Positions 52,976 through 61,800 of a DNA stretch of 64,000 bases are shown piece after piece. Source of the stretch: Alphaproteobacteria bacterium (GTDB lineage Bacteria > Pseudomonadota > Alphaproteobacteria > Ferrovibrionales > Ferrovibrionaceae); NCBI GenBank assembly GCA_018336035.1, contig JAGXRD010000146.1, positions 1-64,000 on the forward strand, read 5' to 3'. Positions within the stretch are counted from its first letter, which is position 1. Every line of letters begins with the position of its first letter. The notes beneath the pieces were generated by a model. The model was not told the DNA's origin, did no database searches, and saw only the letters and a list, made by a program, of their open reading frames with translations. Made by a program: the position numbers and the translations under genes.

Positions 52976-53218
52976 ATGACGTCAATCGAATACACGCCAC
53001 CGGTATATCCGGTGATCAAGTTCCTTGTCGCTCGCGGATATGCTCTCGCGCTGCTGTTGGGCCTTATTCCTGTTGCGGCCTCGGTGTGGCTGGTCTCCGA
53101 GGGCTGGCACATCGCATTCATCGCAGCCGGTACCTTTGTCGGGGCTATCCTCTGGCTGGTGTTCCGCAGCTATGTTGAAGTGCTGCGAATTATCGCCGAC
53201 ACCTTGATGCCGCGCTGA
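52976..53218 (+). CDS. small membrane protein in the catabolic operon
   Basis: The 80-residue protein has two membrane helices (GYALALLLGLIPVAASVWLV and IAFIAAGTFVGAILWLVF) and a strong GGGAGGAAACAA site. It stands first after the internal promoter and 2 bases before the second flavoprotein. It could anchor the flavoprotein or pass electrons onward from it, as small membrane subunits do in other systems, but no haem or iron-sulfur motif is visible. Confidence 0.6.
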   Translation: MTSIEYTPPVYPVIKFLVARGYALALLLGLIPVAASVWLVSEGWHIAFIAAGTFVGAILWLVFRSYVEVLRIIADTLMPR

Positions 53219-53220
53219 CC

Positions 53221-54657
53221 ATGTCCAACGTGGCGCCATTCAATAGCGGAGCGTCGGACGACTGCGATGTCCTCGTTGTCGGCGCCGGACTAGCCGGTCT
53301 GACTGCCGGTATTCGTGCCGCCGAGTTGGGGTTGCGCGTTCGGATTATCGAGCGCGGCGAGGGAGACCACTACCTCTGCAACAGCCGCTATACCGGCGGC
53401 CTTTTCCATATCGGAATGGACAATCTGGCGTCCCCGCCAGACGAGATTCGCTCCCGGCTCCAGCGCGTGACGAACGGCGAAGGCCGTCCAGAATTGGCTG
53501 ATGCGCTGGCTGAGAACGCTATTCGGGCGGTCACCTGGCTCAAGGCGCACGGCGTTTCGATGATACGCGTCGGTCCTGATGGCTTGCGGCAACATTCACT
53601 GGCGCCGCCAGGAGTTCGCCGCACCGGCCTGAACTGGCGCTGGCGCTCAGGCGACGTAATGCTTCGTACACTCGGAGCGAACTATCGCGGCAGAGGCGGA
53701 ATCCTGCAGCAGGGGACCGAGGTCAGCGAGTTGCTTATGGAGAGCGGGCGCTGTGTCGGCGCCAGCGTTCGACAGAACGGCGTAACCAGGGCTATCCGCG
53801 CTCAATACGTCGTCCTTTCGGACGGTGGCTTCCAGGCGAATGCGGATCTCCTCCGCCGGTTTGTCTCCGGCGCCCCTGAGCGATTGTTGATGCGCAATGC
53901 CGAGACTGGCAGGGGTGACGGATTGCGGATGGCCGAGGCGGTCGGCGCAAAAATCGTTGGGACGTCCAGCTTCTACGGCCACGTCCAATACCGCGCGGCG
54001 ATGACCGATGGTCGCTTCTGGCCGTATCCGGTTGTGGATTCGCTTGCGGTCTCTGCCTTGCTCATCGACGGAGCATCGCAACGTTTCTGCGATGAAGGCC
54101 TGGGTGGCGTCCACATTACCAATTGCATTGCCCGACTTCCCGACCCGCTTTCCGCCGTCATCATCATGGATGACGCTATCTGGAACGGCCCGGGCAAGGA
54201 CTGGCTGCTTCCCGCCAATCCCTACCTGATACGGGCGGGCGGTGAACTCATTACGGCGTCGGACCTCAATAGCCTGGCTGCCAAGATTGGCCATGACCCA
54301 GGCGCGCTGAATGTCAGTGTCGCCCGTTGGAACGACCAGGTTGCCGGTCGCAAACCGTTCGACGTGCCGCGGACAGTCGCGCCCTATAAGCCTTGGGCGA
54401 TTGGTCAGGGCAAGTTCCATGCAATCCCGGTCTGTGCCGGAGTGACCTACACCATGGGCGGCATCCTGACTGATACCGCGGCTCGCGTTCTCGATGCCAA
54501 TGAGCGGCCTATCCAAGGCCTGCTCGCTGCCGGAGCCACGACCGGCGGCCTCGAAGGCTTTTCGCGCGACGGGTACTCGGGCGGTCTCTCCAAAGCCCTG
54601 ACCTTTGGCCTTATCGCTGGTGAAACAGCGTATTCGGCCCTGCGCAAAGCCGCCTAA
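53221..54657 (+). CDS. FAD-dependent dehydrogenase, fumarate reductase/ketosteroid-desaturase type (2)
   Basis: The 478-residue flavoprotein has CDVLVVGAGLAGLTAGIRAAE near the N-terminus and a C-terminal substrate-side region VCAGVTYTMGGILTDTAARVL, then LLAAGATTGGLEGF, like tricarballylate/fumarate-reductase-type dehydrogenases. It starts two bases after the small membrane protein gene and lacks an obvious separate RBS, so it is translationally coupled. Second of three related flavoproteins, distinct enough to imply different reaction steps rather than duplication. Confidence 0.75.
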   Translation: MSNVAPFNSGASDDCDVLVVGAGLAGLTAGIRAAELGLRVRIIERGEGDHYLCNSRYTGGLFHIGMDNLASPPDEIRSRLQRVTNGEGRPELADALAENAIRAVTWLKAHGVSMIRVGPDGLRQHSLAPPGVRRTGLNWRWRSGDVMLRTLGANYRGRGGILQQGTEVSELLMESGRCVGASVRQNGVTRAIRAQYVVLSDGGFQANADLLRRFVSGAPERLLMRNAETGRGDGLRMAEAVGAKIVGTSSFYGHVQYRAAMTDGRFWPYPVVDSLAVSALLIDGASQRFCDEGLGGVHITNCIARLPDPLSAVIIMDDAIWNGPGKDWLLPANPYLIRAGGELITASDLNSLAAKIGHDPGALNVSVARWNDQVAGRKPFDVPRTVAPYKPWAIGQGKFHAIPVCAGVTYTMGGILTDTAARVLDANERPIQGLLAAGATTGGLEGFSRDGYSGGLSKALTFGLIAGETAYSALRKAA

Positions 54658-54671
54658 AGCCGGAGCCTACT

Positions 54672-56408
54672 GTGACTGAAGCTGTGGCCAACAATTCGCA
54701 TCGGGAAGTCGACCTGCTCGTTATCGGCGGTGGCCCCGCTGGTATGGCCGCAGCAATCTTCGCAAAGCTGGAAGGCCTGGATGTCCTGGTGGTGGAGAAA
54801 TCCACGCAGGTGGGGGGCACGGCGGCGACGTCGGCCGGATCTCTCTGGATTCCAGGCAACACTCAAAGCCTGAAGGCTGGCTACAAGGACGGTCCCGAAC
54901 CCGCTGCGCGATACCTGGAAAGTCTGATTTCCCGAGGCGGTGAGCGAAATCTGCGGATGCGCAATGCGTACCTGGAGACCGGTCCGAGAGCCATCGACTA
55001 TCTCGAAGCCAATTCAGAGGTCAAATTCGTCGCTTGCGGCAAGCATCCCGACTATCGCGACAATACGGGCGCCGCGGTGTCTGGCCGAGCGATTGTCCCC
55101 GAAATTTTCGATGGCCGCCTGTTGGGGCGTGATTTTGAGCGGGTTCGTCCGCCTATCCAGGAGTTCCTGGTGCTGGGCGGTATGATGGTGGCGAAGACCG
55201 ACATTCCTCGGCTGCTCGGTCGCTTTGCCTCGGTCGGGAATTTCTTCCATTCCGGAAAACTGTTCTTCCGCTACCTGATGGACCGGCTTTCCTATTCGCG
55301 AGGCACGCGCCTCACAATGGGCAACGCCCTCGTTGCGCGGATGTACTACAGCCTCAAAAAGCTCGGTGTTCCGGTGCTGTTTGAGACGCAGCTAGAAAAG
55401 CTCGTTTACGACGGTGGAGCAGTTCAGGGCGCCTTGCTGGGGAGCAAGCTCGGTACGCAGCGCATTCTTGCCCGTCGCGGTGTTGTCCTGGCCACAGGCG
55501 GTTTCGCGCACTCTGAAGACTATCGCTCCCGGTTCATGCCGGATGCCAAGCCGATTTATTCGCTTGCTGCTCCCTCCAACACGGGGGACGGCATTCGGGC
55601 TGCCGAGGAACTGGGCGTGCGGATTGCCCCGGAGGACAATGGAAACGGTGGGTTCTGGACGCCAGTTTCCATCACCCATCGCGCCGATGGCACAAAGGGT
55701 CTCTTCCCCCATCTCTCGCTCGATCGCGCAAAGCCCGGTCTGATTGCCGTCAACAAGCTTGGAAAGCGCTTCGTAAATGAAGCGAATTCCTACCATGACT
55801 TCGTGGAGGCGATGTTCGCCTCTGAGGGCAAGCAGGCCATTCCCGCCTGGCTCATCTGCGACACCGCTTTCATCCAGAAGTATGGCATCGGTAGTATCTA
55901 CCCCGGCACAACAGACCTGAAGCCGTTCGAGAGGACGGGGTATCTGATTTCGGCTTCGACGCCTGAACAATTGGCCAAGCTCATCAATGTCGATGCGGCC
56001 GGTCTGTTGGAAAGCATTCGCCTCAATAACGAATATGCCAAGACCGGAGTCGACAAGGATTTCGGTAAGGGTACGACCGAGTTGAACCGGTTCAATGGTG
56101 ACCCGGCAGTCGGCCCCAACCCCTGCATCGGACCGATTGGAGAGGGCAAGTATCACGCTGTCGTGGTCTGGCCTGGAGAAATAGCGTGCAGCACTGGTAT
56201 CTCAACTGACGAAGACGCTCATGTGCTGAACGGCAAAGGTGAGCCTGTTCAGGGCCTGTACGCCTGCGGCAATGACATGTCTTCAGTGATGGCGGATTCC
56301 TATCCTGGCCCCGGAACGACATTGGGTCCGGCAGTGGTCTTCGCGTATCGGGCAATTCAAGCGATTACACGCGGAAAGAATATGCCGCGGCAGGCTGGGG
56401 ACGCCTAA
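54672..56408 (+). CDS. FAD-dependent dehydrogenase, 3-ketosteroid-Delta1-dehydrogenase type (3)
   Basis: The 578-residue flavoprotein starts at GTG 54672. It has DLLVIGGGPAGMAAAIFAKLEG, a long central domain with MDRLSYSRGTRLTMGNALVARMY (in part), and a C-terminus GLYACGNDMSSVMADSYPGPGTTLGPA. This ending is characteristic of KstD-like enzymes, which abstract hydrogens alpha,beta to a ring ketone. The related ChcC desaturases turn 4-oxocyclohexanecarboxylate into 4-hydroxybenzoate. By analogy this enzyme may aromatise a 3-oxo ring acid to 3-hydroxybenzoate. Confidence 0.75.
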   Translation: MTEAVANNSHREVDLLVIGGGPAGMAAAIFAKLEGLDVLVVEKSTQVGGTAATSAGSLWIPGNTQSLKAGYKDGPEPAARYLESLISRGGERNLRMRNAYLETGPRAIDYLEANSEVKFVACGKHPDYRDNTGAAVSGRAIVPEIFDGRLLGRDFERVRPPIQEFLVLGGMMVAKTDIPRLLGRFASVGNFFHSGKLFFRYLMDRLSYSRGTRLTMGNALVARMYYSLKKLGVPVLFETQLEKLVYDGGAVQGALLGSKLGTQRILARRGVVLATGGFAHSEDYRSRFMPDAKPIYSLAAPSNTGDGIRAAEELGVRIAPEDNGNGGFWTPVSITHRADGTKGLFPHLSLDRAKPGLIAVNKLGKRFVNEANSYHDFVEAMFASEGKQAIPAWLICDTAFIQKYGIGSIYPGTTDLKPFERTGYLISASTPEQLAKLINVDAAGLLESIRLNNEYAKTGVDKDFGKGTTELNRFNGDPAVGPNPCIGPIGEGKYHAVVVWPGEIACSTGISTDEDAHVLNGKGEPVQGLYACGNDMSSVMADSYPGPGTTLGPAVVFAYRAIQAITRGKNMPRQAGDA

Positions 56409-56493
56409 TTCAGGCGGCAGGCAGGCATTAGAGACGGCGTCATTGGGGCCGGTCAGCTGAACGCTGCCTATCCGATGACCGGGAGGGACAAGA

Positions 56494-57342
56494 ATGATTA
56501 TTCAGGTACTCAACGGACTGGTCTATGGAGGAATGCTCTACATTCTCTCCGTCGGCCTGGTTCTGCTGTTCGGCTTACGGCGCGTCGTGAACTTCGCGCA
56601 TGGCGGCCTGTTTATGCTGGGCGCATATGCCGGTTATGCCGCGAGCATGCAGTTCGGCTTCTGGGGCGGAGTGGTGTTCTCCGTTGTCGCCTTGGCCGTC
56701 CTGGGTGCATTGCTCGACCGCCTGGTTTTTCGGCCGCTGCAGAATGTGGACCACATGATCACGGTGCTCGTGACGTATGGCCTGCTGCTCGTTTTTGAAG
56801 ACTTTGTGCACACTGTCTGGGGTGCGGACCTCATCAGTGTGCGTGTGCCCGCACTTCTGGCTGGGACCATTGGAATTGGTGACACGCAATTCCCGGTCTA
56901 CCGCCTGGTTGTCATCGCGGTCGCAATTGCGGTAGCGCTCGGCCTTAGCGCCTGGCTGCACTTCAGCCGGGCAGGCCTGTATGTTCGGGCATCGAGCGTC
57001 GACTCCCTGACGACAGCCATGCAAGGCGTAGACACCGAACGACTGAGCATTGGCGTGGTGGCGCTGGGTACTGCGCTGGCCGGACTGTCTGGTGTCGTCG
57101 CTGCGCCCCTGATTGCCCTGTCGCCATCGATGGGCAGTTCCATCCTGATTGAGAGCTTCATCGTTGTCGTAACGGGAGGCCTCGGTTCATTTGTGGGGGC
57201 TTTCATTGCCGCCATTGTCATCGGCCAGGTCCACAATTTTGGCGTGGTCTATCTGCCTAACGTGTCGTCGATGTTGCCGCTTCTGCTGATGGTCGGCGTC
57301 CTGATTTGGCGACCGACGGGCCTGGCGAGGACTCAGTCATGA
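56494..57342 (+). CDS. livH: Branched-chain-type ABC transporter permease (LivH)
   Basis: The 282-residue inner-membrane permease has about eight helices and the signature GLRRVVNFAHGGLFMLGAYAG. It forms with LivM the membrane channel of an importer of the amino-acid/aromatic-acid (HAAT) family. GGGAGGGACAAG is the RBS. First gene of the livHMGF-binding-protein set; its stop overlaps the livM start (ATGA). In this setting the substrate is likely an aromatic or alicyclic acid. Confidence 0.9.
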   Translation: MIIQVLNGLVYGGMLYILSVGLVLLFGLRRVVNFAHGGLFMLGAYAGYAASMQFGFWGGVVFSVVALAVLGALLDRLVFRPLQNVDHMITVLVTYGLLLVFEDFVHTVWGADLISVRVPALLAGTIGIGDTQFPVYRLVVIAVAIAVALGLSAWLHFSRAGLYVRASSVDSLTTAMQGVDTERLSIGVVALGTALAGLSGVVAAPLIALSPSMGSSILIESFIVVVTGGLGSFVGAFIAAIVIGQVHNFGVVYLPNVSSMLPLLLMVGVLIWRPTGLARTQS

Positions 57343-58343
57343 GCACGCCCGCGGCAATGGCGATTTCTGCGCCCACCCAGAAAAAGACAGCTGCACCGCT
57401 CATCGTGGCGGCAGTTGTGGCGGCCATCGGCTTCGCGTTGCCCTCGCTTGGCGTCCCGATGACCACACTGTCACTCCTGGCACAGGCATCCATCGTTGGC
57501 GTCCTTGCGACGGCGGTTGGATTCCTCGTTCGCCAGTCTGGCTTTGTCAGCTTCGGACATGCCGCATTTTACGGCGGCTCGGCCTACCTCATCGCGTTGC
57601 TGGCTGCTCACAGCAAGCTTTCTGCCGAAATCATCCTGATTGCGGCGCCGATTATCGTACTGGTCGCTGGTTTCGCCTTGGCGTTCATTATGCTGCGCAC
57701 GTCTGGCGTGGCCTATTCCATGCTCAGTCTCGCCGCGGCGCAGGCCTGTTTCGAATTGATGATGAAGTGGCGCAGCATCGCCAATGGCGAGGATGGCCTG
57801 GCCATCAAGCTTCCCCGCGAAGTCTTCGGGTTACCGCTTTCCATTTTCCAACGGCCCGACAGCATGTTCATGGTCAGCTGGGCTGTGCTGGTTGTAATCG
57901 TTGTTTGCCTCTGGTTTCTGAGCCGCAGCCACTTCGGAACCTTGACGCTGGCCATCAAGAACAACGAGGAGCGTGTCCGCTTCCTGGGTTACGAAACCCT
58001 GCTGCCGCGGGCAATCATCATTGCCCTGTCGGCGTTCATCGCTGCCATCGGCGGTGTGCTTTTTGCCCTGTACAATGGCTTCGTCACCCCGATGGCGCTG
58101 CATTGGAGCCTGTCGGGGGAAGCACTGGTCATCGCCATCATCGGCGGCACCCGTGCGGCCTGGGGACCGGCGCTTGGTGCATTCATCTTCATTTTCCTGC
58201 GCGACATCGCGGGAAACAACACAACCCATTGGCAGGGCATCGTAGGCATCACGCTCATTGTCGTGACTGTCCTGCTGCCCAACGGCATTAGCGGTGCGCT
58301 GGTGACCCTCTGGAATCGTGCTCGGGGAGTTAGCAATGTCTAA
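57339..58343 (+). CDS. livM: Branched-chain-type ABC transporter permease (LivM)
   Basis: The 334-residue second permease of the importer has about ten membrane helices and LVRQSGFVSFGHAAFYGGSA, the LivM equivalent of the family signature, and AIKNNEERVRFLGYE in the cytoplasmic loop that meets the ATPase. It overlaps livH by four bases and livG by eight, so the operon is tightly coupled. Confidence 0.9.
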   Translation: MSTPAAMAISAPTQKKTAAPLIVAAVVAAIGFALPSLGVPMTTLSLLAQASIVGVLATAVGFLVRQSGFVSFGHAAFYGGSAYLIALLAAHSKLSAEIILIAAPIIVLVAGFALAFIMLRTSGVAYSMLSLAAAQACFELMMKWRSIANGEDGLAIKLPREVFGLPLSIFQRPDSMFMVSWAVLVVIVVCLWFLSRSHFGTLTLAIKNNEERVRFLGYETLLPRAIIIALSAFIAAIGGVLFALYNGFVTPMALHWSLSGEALVIAIIGGTRAAWGPALGAFIFIFLRDIAGNNTTHWQGIVGITLIVVTVLLPNGISGALVTLWNRARGVSNV

Positions 58344-59049
58344 AGCACCCAGCCTTGTCGCACGCGGCCTGACCCGTCGTTACGGCGGCTTTACCGCCCT
58401 CAAGGGTGTCGACATCACCCTGCAAAGCGGCGAGATCCGCGGTCTGATTGGTTCGAATGGCGCGGGCAAATCGACCTGCATGGACGTGCTCACAGGGCGC
58501 GGCCCAGACCTCATTGGCGAGGTGCAGCTCGAAGGTGTTGATATCTCGAAGCTGTCTGAACGTGCCCGGCGCCGTGCCGGTCTGGCGCGCTCGTTCCAGA
58601 AGACAAATATCTTCCCCGAACTGACAGTCCGGCAGCAGGTAGCATTGGCAGCCAGGCGGGCCGAATTCGACAATACGGAAGAAGTATTGTCCGAGCTCGG
58701 CCTGATGCCTCACGCCGACCGCCTGGCTGGCGACATTTCCTATGGCGACCAGCGGCGTGTCGACCTGGCTCTAACCCTGGTCGGCCGCCCGAAAGTACTC
58801 CTGCTGGATGAACCAGCTGCTGGCCTGACCCTGGAAGAATCCCTGTCGCTGGCCCGGATGCTCCGCGCCCTGGCTGAACAATGGAAGCTTACCGTGATGC
58901 TGGTCGAGCATGACATGGAGGTCATTTTCTCGGTCTGCGACCACCTTACTGTCCTGCATCTCGGTGAAATCCTGACCGAGGGAAGCCCGGAGGCTGTCCG
59001 GTCCAATCCAGAAGTCGTGAAGGCCTATCTGGGGAGTACCTTCGCATGA
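58336..59049 (+). CDS. livG: ABC transporter ATP-binding protein (LivG)
   Basis: The 237-residue ATPase has Walker A GSNGAGKSTCMD, signature region ISYGDQRRVDLA (degenerate: SYGDQ where LSGGQ is usual, typical for LivG) and Walker B VLLLDEPAAGL. It overlaps livM at its start and livF at its end (59046-59049). Drives uptake with LivF. Confidence 0.9.
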   Translation: MSKAPSLVARGLTRRYGGFTALKGVDITLQSGEIRGLIGSNGAGKSTCMDVLTGRGPDLIGEVQLEGVDISKLSERARRRAGLARSFQKTNIFPELTVRQQVALAARRAEFDNTEEVLSELGLMPHADRLAGDISYGDQRRVDLALTLVGRPKVLLLDEPAAGLTLEESLSLARMLRALAEQWKLTVMLVEHDMEVIFSVCDHLTVLHLGEILTEGSPEAVRSNPEVVKAYLGSTFA

Positions 59050-59741
59050 GCCTCCTTGAACTCGAATCTGTCGACGCAGCTTACGGGAAGGCCAAGGTCC
59101 TTCATGGAGTGTCCCTGAAGGTCGAGAAGGGTGAGCGCGTCGCCATCCTGGGCCGCAACGGCGTTGGCAAGACGACCTTGGTCAACACCTGTATCGGTGT
59201 GGCGCGTCTGAACGGCGGCCAGGTCTCTTTCGGTGGCAAGAAGGTTTCGACCATCCGGGCTTTCACAGCGGCGCGCTCAGGTCTTGCCATTGTACCGCAG
59301 GGACGTCGCATTGTTCCGGGCCTGACAGTTCGTGAGAATCTCATCCTGGGTTCAGCGCCGAACCGTTCAGGCCCGTGGAACCAGGAAGCGGTGTTCAACC
59401 TGTTTCCAATCCTGCGGGAGCGCGCCGACACGCTTGGCACGGCGATGAGCGGCGGTCAGCAGCAGATGCTCGCCATTGGCCGCGCGCTGATGGCGAACCC
59501 GGATTTGCTCATTCTGGATGAACCAAGTGAAGGCCTCGCGCCGGTCGTAGTCGATGAACTCGGCGACGCGCTGGTCCGGCTTGCCCAAAACGGCACCAGC
59601 ATCCTGCTGATTGAGCAGAATTTCGGCCTCGTTCACAAAATCAGCGAACGTTACTACGTGCTGTCAAAGGGTTCCGTTGTGGAGCAGGGAAGCATGCGCG
59701 GGCTTTCCCTGGAGTCGTTGAAGAAACACGTCTCTGTTTAA
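59046..59741 (+). CDS. livF: ABC transporter ATP-binding protein (LivF)
   Basis: The 231-residue ATPase has Walker A GRNGVGKTTLVN, signature MSGGQQQMLAIGRAL and Walker B LLILDEPSEGLAP. Second nucleotide-binding subunit of the importer, coupled to livG by a four-base overlap. Confidence 0.91.
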   Translation: MSLLELESVDAAYGKAKVLHGVSLKVEKGERVAILGRNGVGKTTLVNTCIGVARLNGGQVSFGGKKVSTIRAFTAARSGLAIVPQGRRIVPGLTVRENLILGSAPNRSGPWNQEAVFNLFPILRERADTLGTAMSGGQQQMLAIGRALMANPDLLILDEPSEGLAPVVVDELGDALVRLAQNGTSILLIEQNFGLVHKISERYYVLSKGSVVEQGSMRGLSLESLKKHVSV

Positions 59742-59781
59742 CCGCGCGATAACAAACATCAAAAACCCGGAGGAAATGGGC

Positions 59782-60981
59782 ATGATTATCAGCAAACGTC
59801 AGCTTTTGAGTTTGGCCTGCAGCGTCGCGATTGTCGCGGCATGGTCGGTGCCTGCATTTTCGCAGAACAAAGACGCCATCAAGGTCGGCGTCCCGACCGC
59901 ACTGACGGGTCCGTACGGCGACCTGGGCAACCAGGTGCGCCGCGCAGTCGAGTTCGCTGTTGAAGAAGCGAACACGAAGGGTGGCGTGGACGGCCGTAAG
60001 GTTGAAGTCCAGTTCCAGGATACCCAGGCCAAGGCAGACTCTGCCCGGCAGCAGGGTGAGAAGCTTGCCCTGTCGGGTTACAAGCTTCTGGTGGGCACCA
60101 TTGCCTCCGGCGAGGGGCTCGCGCTCAACCCGATGCTTGAGCGTTGGGATGCCCTGTACATCTCGACCATCAACAAGGCCGATGCACTGACAGGCGAAAG
60201 CTGCTCCCCGCGCAGCTTCCGCGTCAACCATCCCGACTATTCGGACGCCTCCGCCGTCGGCACTTGGCTGAAGACGCAGCAGCAGGGGAAGTGGGCAGTC
60301 ATGGGCTCTGATACTGCTTGGGGCCGCAACTCAGGAGCCAGCTTCAAGACCACCGCTGAGGGCATGGGCAAGTCGGTCGTGACTGAAGGCTATGCGGCGC
60401 TCGGCGCCAATGACTTCGCCCCTTACATCCAGCAGTTCGTGTCCTCGGGCGCTGAAGGCATTTGGGTCGCTCTGGCCGGTCGTGACGCCATCAACTTCGC
60501 CCAGCAGGCTGCCCAGTTTGGCCTCCTGAAGAAGGTGAATGTCGCCGGTGTCAGCTTCGTCACCGACAACACGGTTGCCACCCTGGGCGACGTCTCGAAG
60601 GGCATCTGGGGCATCATCAACTACTCCTCGACGCTCGACACGCCGGAGAACAAGGCCTTTGTGGCCGCGTGGGGCAAGAAGTACCCGGGCACTCAGCCGT
60701 CGAACTTCGAAGGCGAGACCTATGTGGGCATGCAGGTGCTGTTCCAGGCCGTCACGAAGGCCAAGAGCGTCAAGCCCGCTGACGTTGCCAAGGCCATGAG
60801 CGGTGGCTCGTTCGACACCGTCTTCGGCAAGTCCGAACTGCGTGCGAAAGACAACCAGCTCGTGGTGCCGAACTACTTCGGTCGCGTCGACACGCATGAG
60901 GGTGGCCTGCGTCCGGTGATTTCGCTGACTGTCCCCAAGGACGTGGCGACGCCGGGTCCGGACGCCAAGTGCAAGATGTAA
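59782..60981 (+). CDS. livK: Periplasmic substrate-binding protein of the ABC importer
   Basis: The 399-residue binding protein has a signal peptide (LLSLACSVAIVAAWSVPAFSQ, cleavage after AFS or FSQ) and a type I periplasmic-binding fold (IKVGVPTALTGPYGDLGNQV). In this family related proteins bind aromatic acids as well as leucine-type amino acids; ligand here probably the cluster's own substrate. I chose the ATG at 59782, which sits eight bases from GGAGGAA; the ATG at 59776 is too close to it. Confidence 0.85.
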   Translation: MIISKRQLLSLACSVAIVAAWSVPAFSQNKDAIKVGVPTALTGPYGDLGNQVRRAVEFAVEEANTKGGVDGRKVEVQFQDTQAKADSARQQGEKLALSGYKLLVGTIASGEGLALNPMLERWDALYISTINKADALTGESCSPRSFRVNHPDYSDASAVGTWLKTQQQGKWAVMGSDTAWGRNSGASFKTTAEGMGKSVVTEGYAALGANDFAPYIQQFVSSGAEGIWVALAGRDAINFAQQAAQFGLLKKVNVAGVSFVTDNTVATLGDVSKGIWGIINYSSTLDTPENKAFVAAWGKKYPGTQPSNFEGETYVGMQVLFQAVTKAKSVKPADVAKAMSGGSFDTVFGKSELRAKDNQLVVPNYFGRVDTHEGGLRPVISLTVPKDVATPGPDAKCKM

Positions 60982-61038
60982 TGCCAATTGGCGCGGCTGC
61001 CTTAGGGTAGCCGCGCCATAGTTTTGAGGAGCATCGCC

Positions 61039-61767
61039 ATGAATCAATTCGACCTGCAGGGTAAGCGAGCGGTTGTCACTGGCGGCGCACGCGGTATCGC
61101 TCGCGCTATCGCGGAACGATTGTTTGCTTCGGGGGCCGAAGTGATGGTGTGGGATTTGCGGACTCCAGAGCCTCCGACCACCGCATTTCACAGCCTAATC
61201 GTCGATGTGGCAGACGAAGCTCAGGTGAACGTGGCTGCAGCCGAAACGCTCAAAAAGCTGGGTGGCATCGATATCCTCATCAACGGTGCGGGCGTAACCG
61301 GTCCGACCGGCCCCACTGAGACGTACGGTTTTCAGCAATGGCGCCGCGTGGTTGCCATCAATCTTGATAGTGTCTTCCTTGTCAGTAAGGCGTTCATCCC
61401 GAGCATGAAGGCCGCCAAATACGGCCGCATTATCTCAATTGCCTCCGTGGCTGGGAAAGAAGGCAATCCCGGCATGACTGCCTATACGGCGGCGAAGGCT
61501 GGAGTTATCGCCATGACGAAAGCAATGGGCCGTGAGCTTGCCAATACCGGCATCCTGGTCAATTGCGTTACCCCGGCTTTGGTGCAGACGGAACTCCTCA
61601 AAGAGATGTCGCCCGAGGCGATTGAGCTGTCGCGTGGCAAAATTCCACTGGGCCGTTTTGGCACGGTCGAGGAAGTCGCGGCCATGGTGGCCTGGATGGC
61701 GTCCTCCGAATGCGGTTTTACGACTGGCTCCGCCTTCGATTTGTCCGGCGGGCGTTCGAGCTTCTAG
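61039..61767 (+). CDS. short-chain dehydrogenase/reductase (second)
   Basis: The 242-residue SDR has VVTGGARGIARAIAERL, INGAGVTGP and the catalytic ISIASVAGKEGNPGMTAYTAAKAG (Ser, Tyr, Lys), ending GSAFDLSGGRSSF. GAGGAGCATCGCC is upstream of the ATG. It likely oxidises a hydroxy intermediate in the same route as the first SDR. Directly precedes gentisate dioxygenase; not required for gentisate breakdown itself. Confidence 0.8.
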   Translation: MNQFDLQGKRAVVTGGARGIARAIAERLFASGAEVMVWDLRTPEPPTTAFHSLIVDVADEAQVNVAAAETLKKLGGIDILINGAGVTGPTGPTETYGFQQWRRVVAINLDSVFLVSKAFIPSMKAAKYGRIISIASVAGKEGNPGMTAYTAAKAGVIAMTKAMGRELANTGILVNCVTPALVQTELLKEMSPEAIELSRGKIPLGRFGTVEEVAAMVAWMASSECGFTTGSAFDLSGGRSSF

Positions 61768-61800
61768 GCGGCTCGAGAGTTTCAATCCGAAGAGGCTGCT

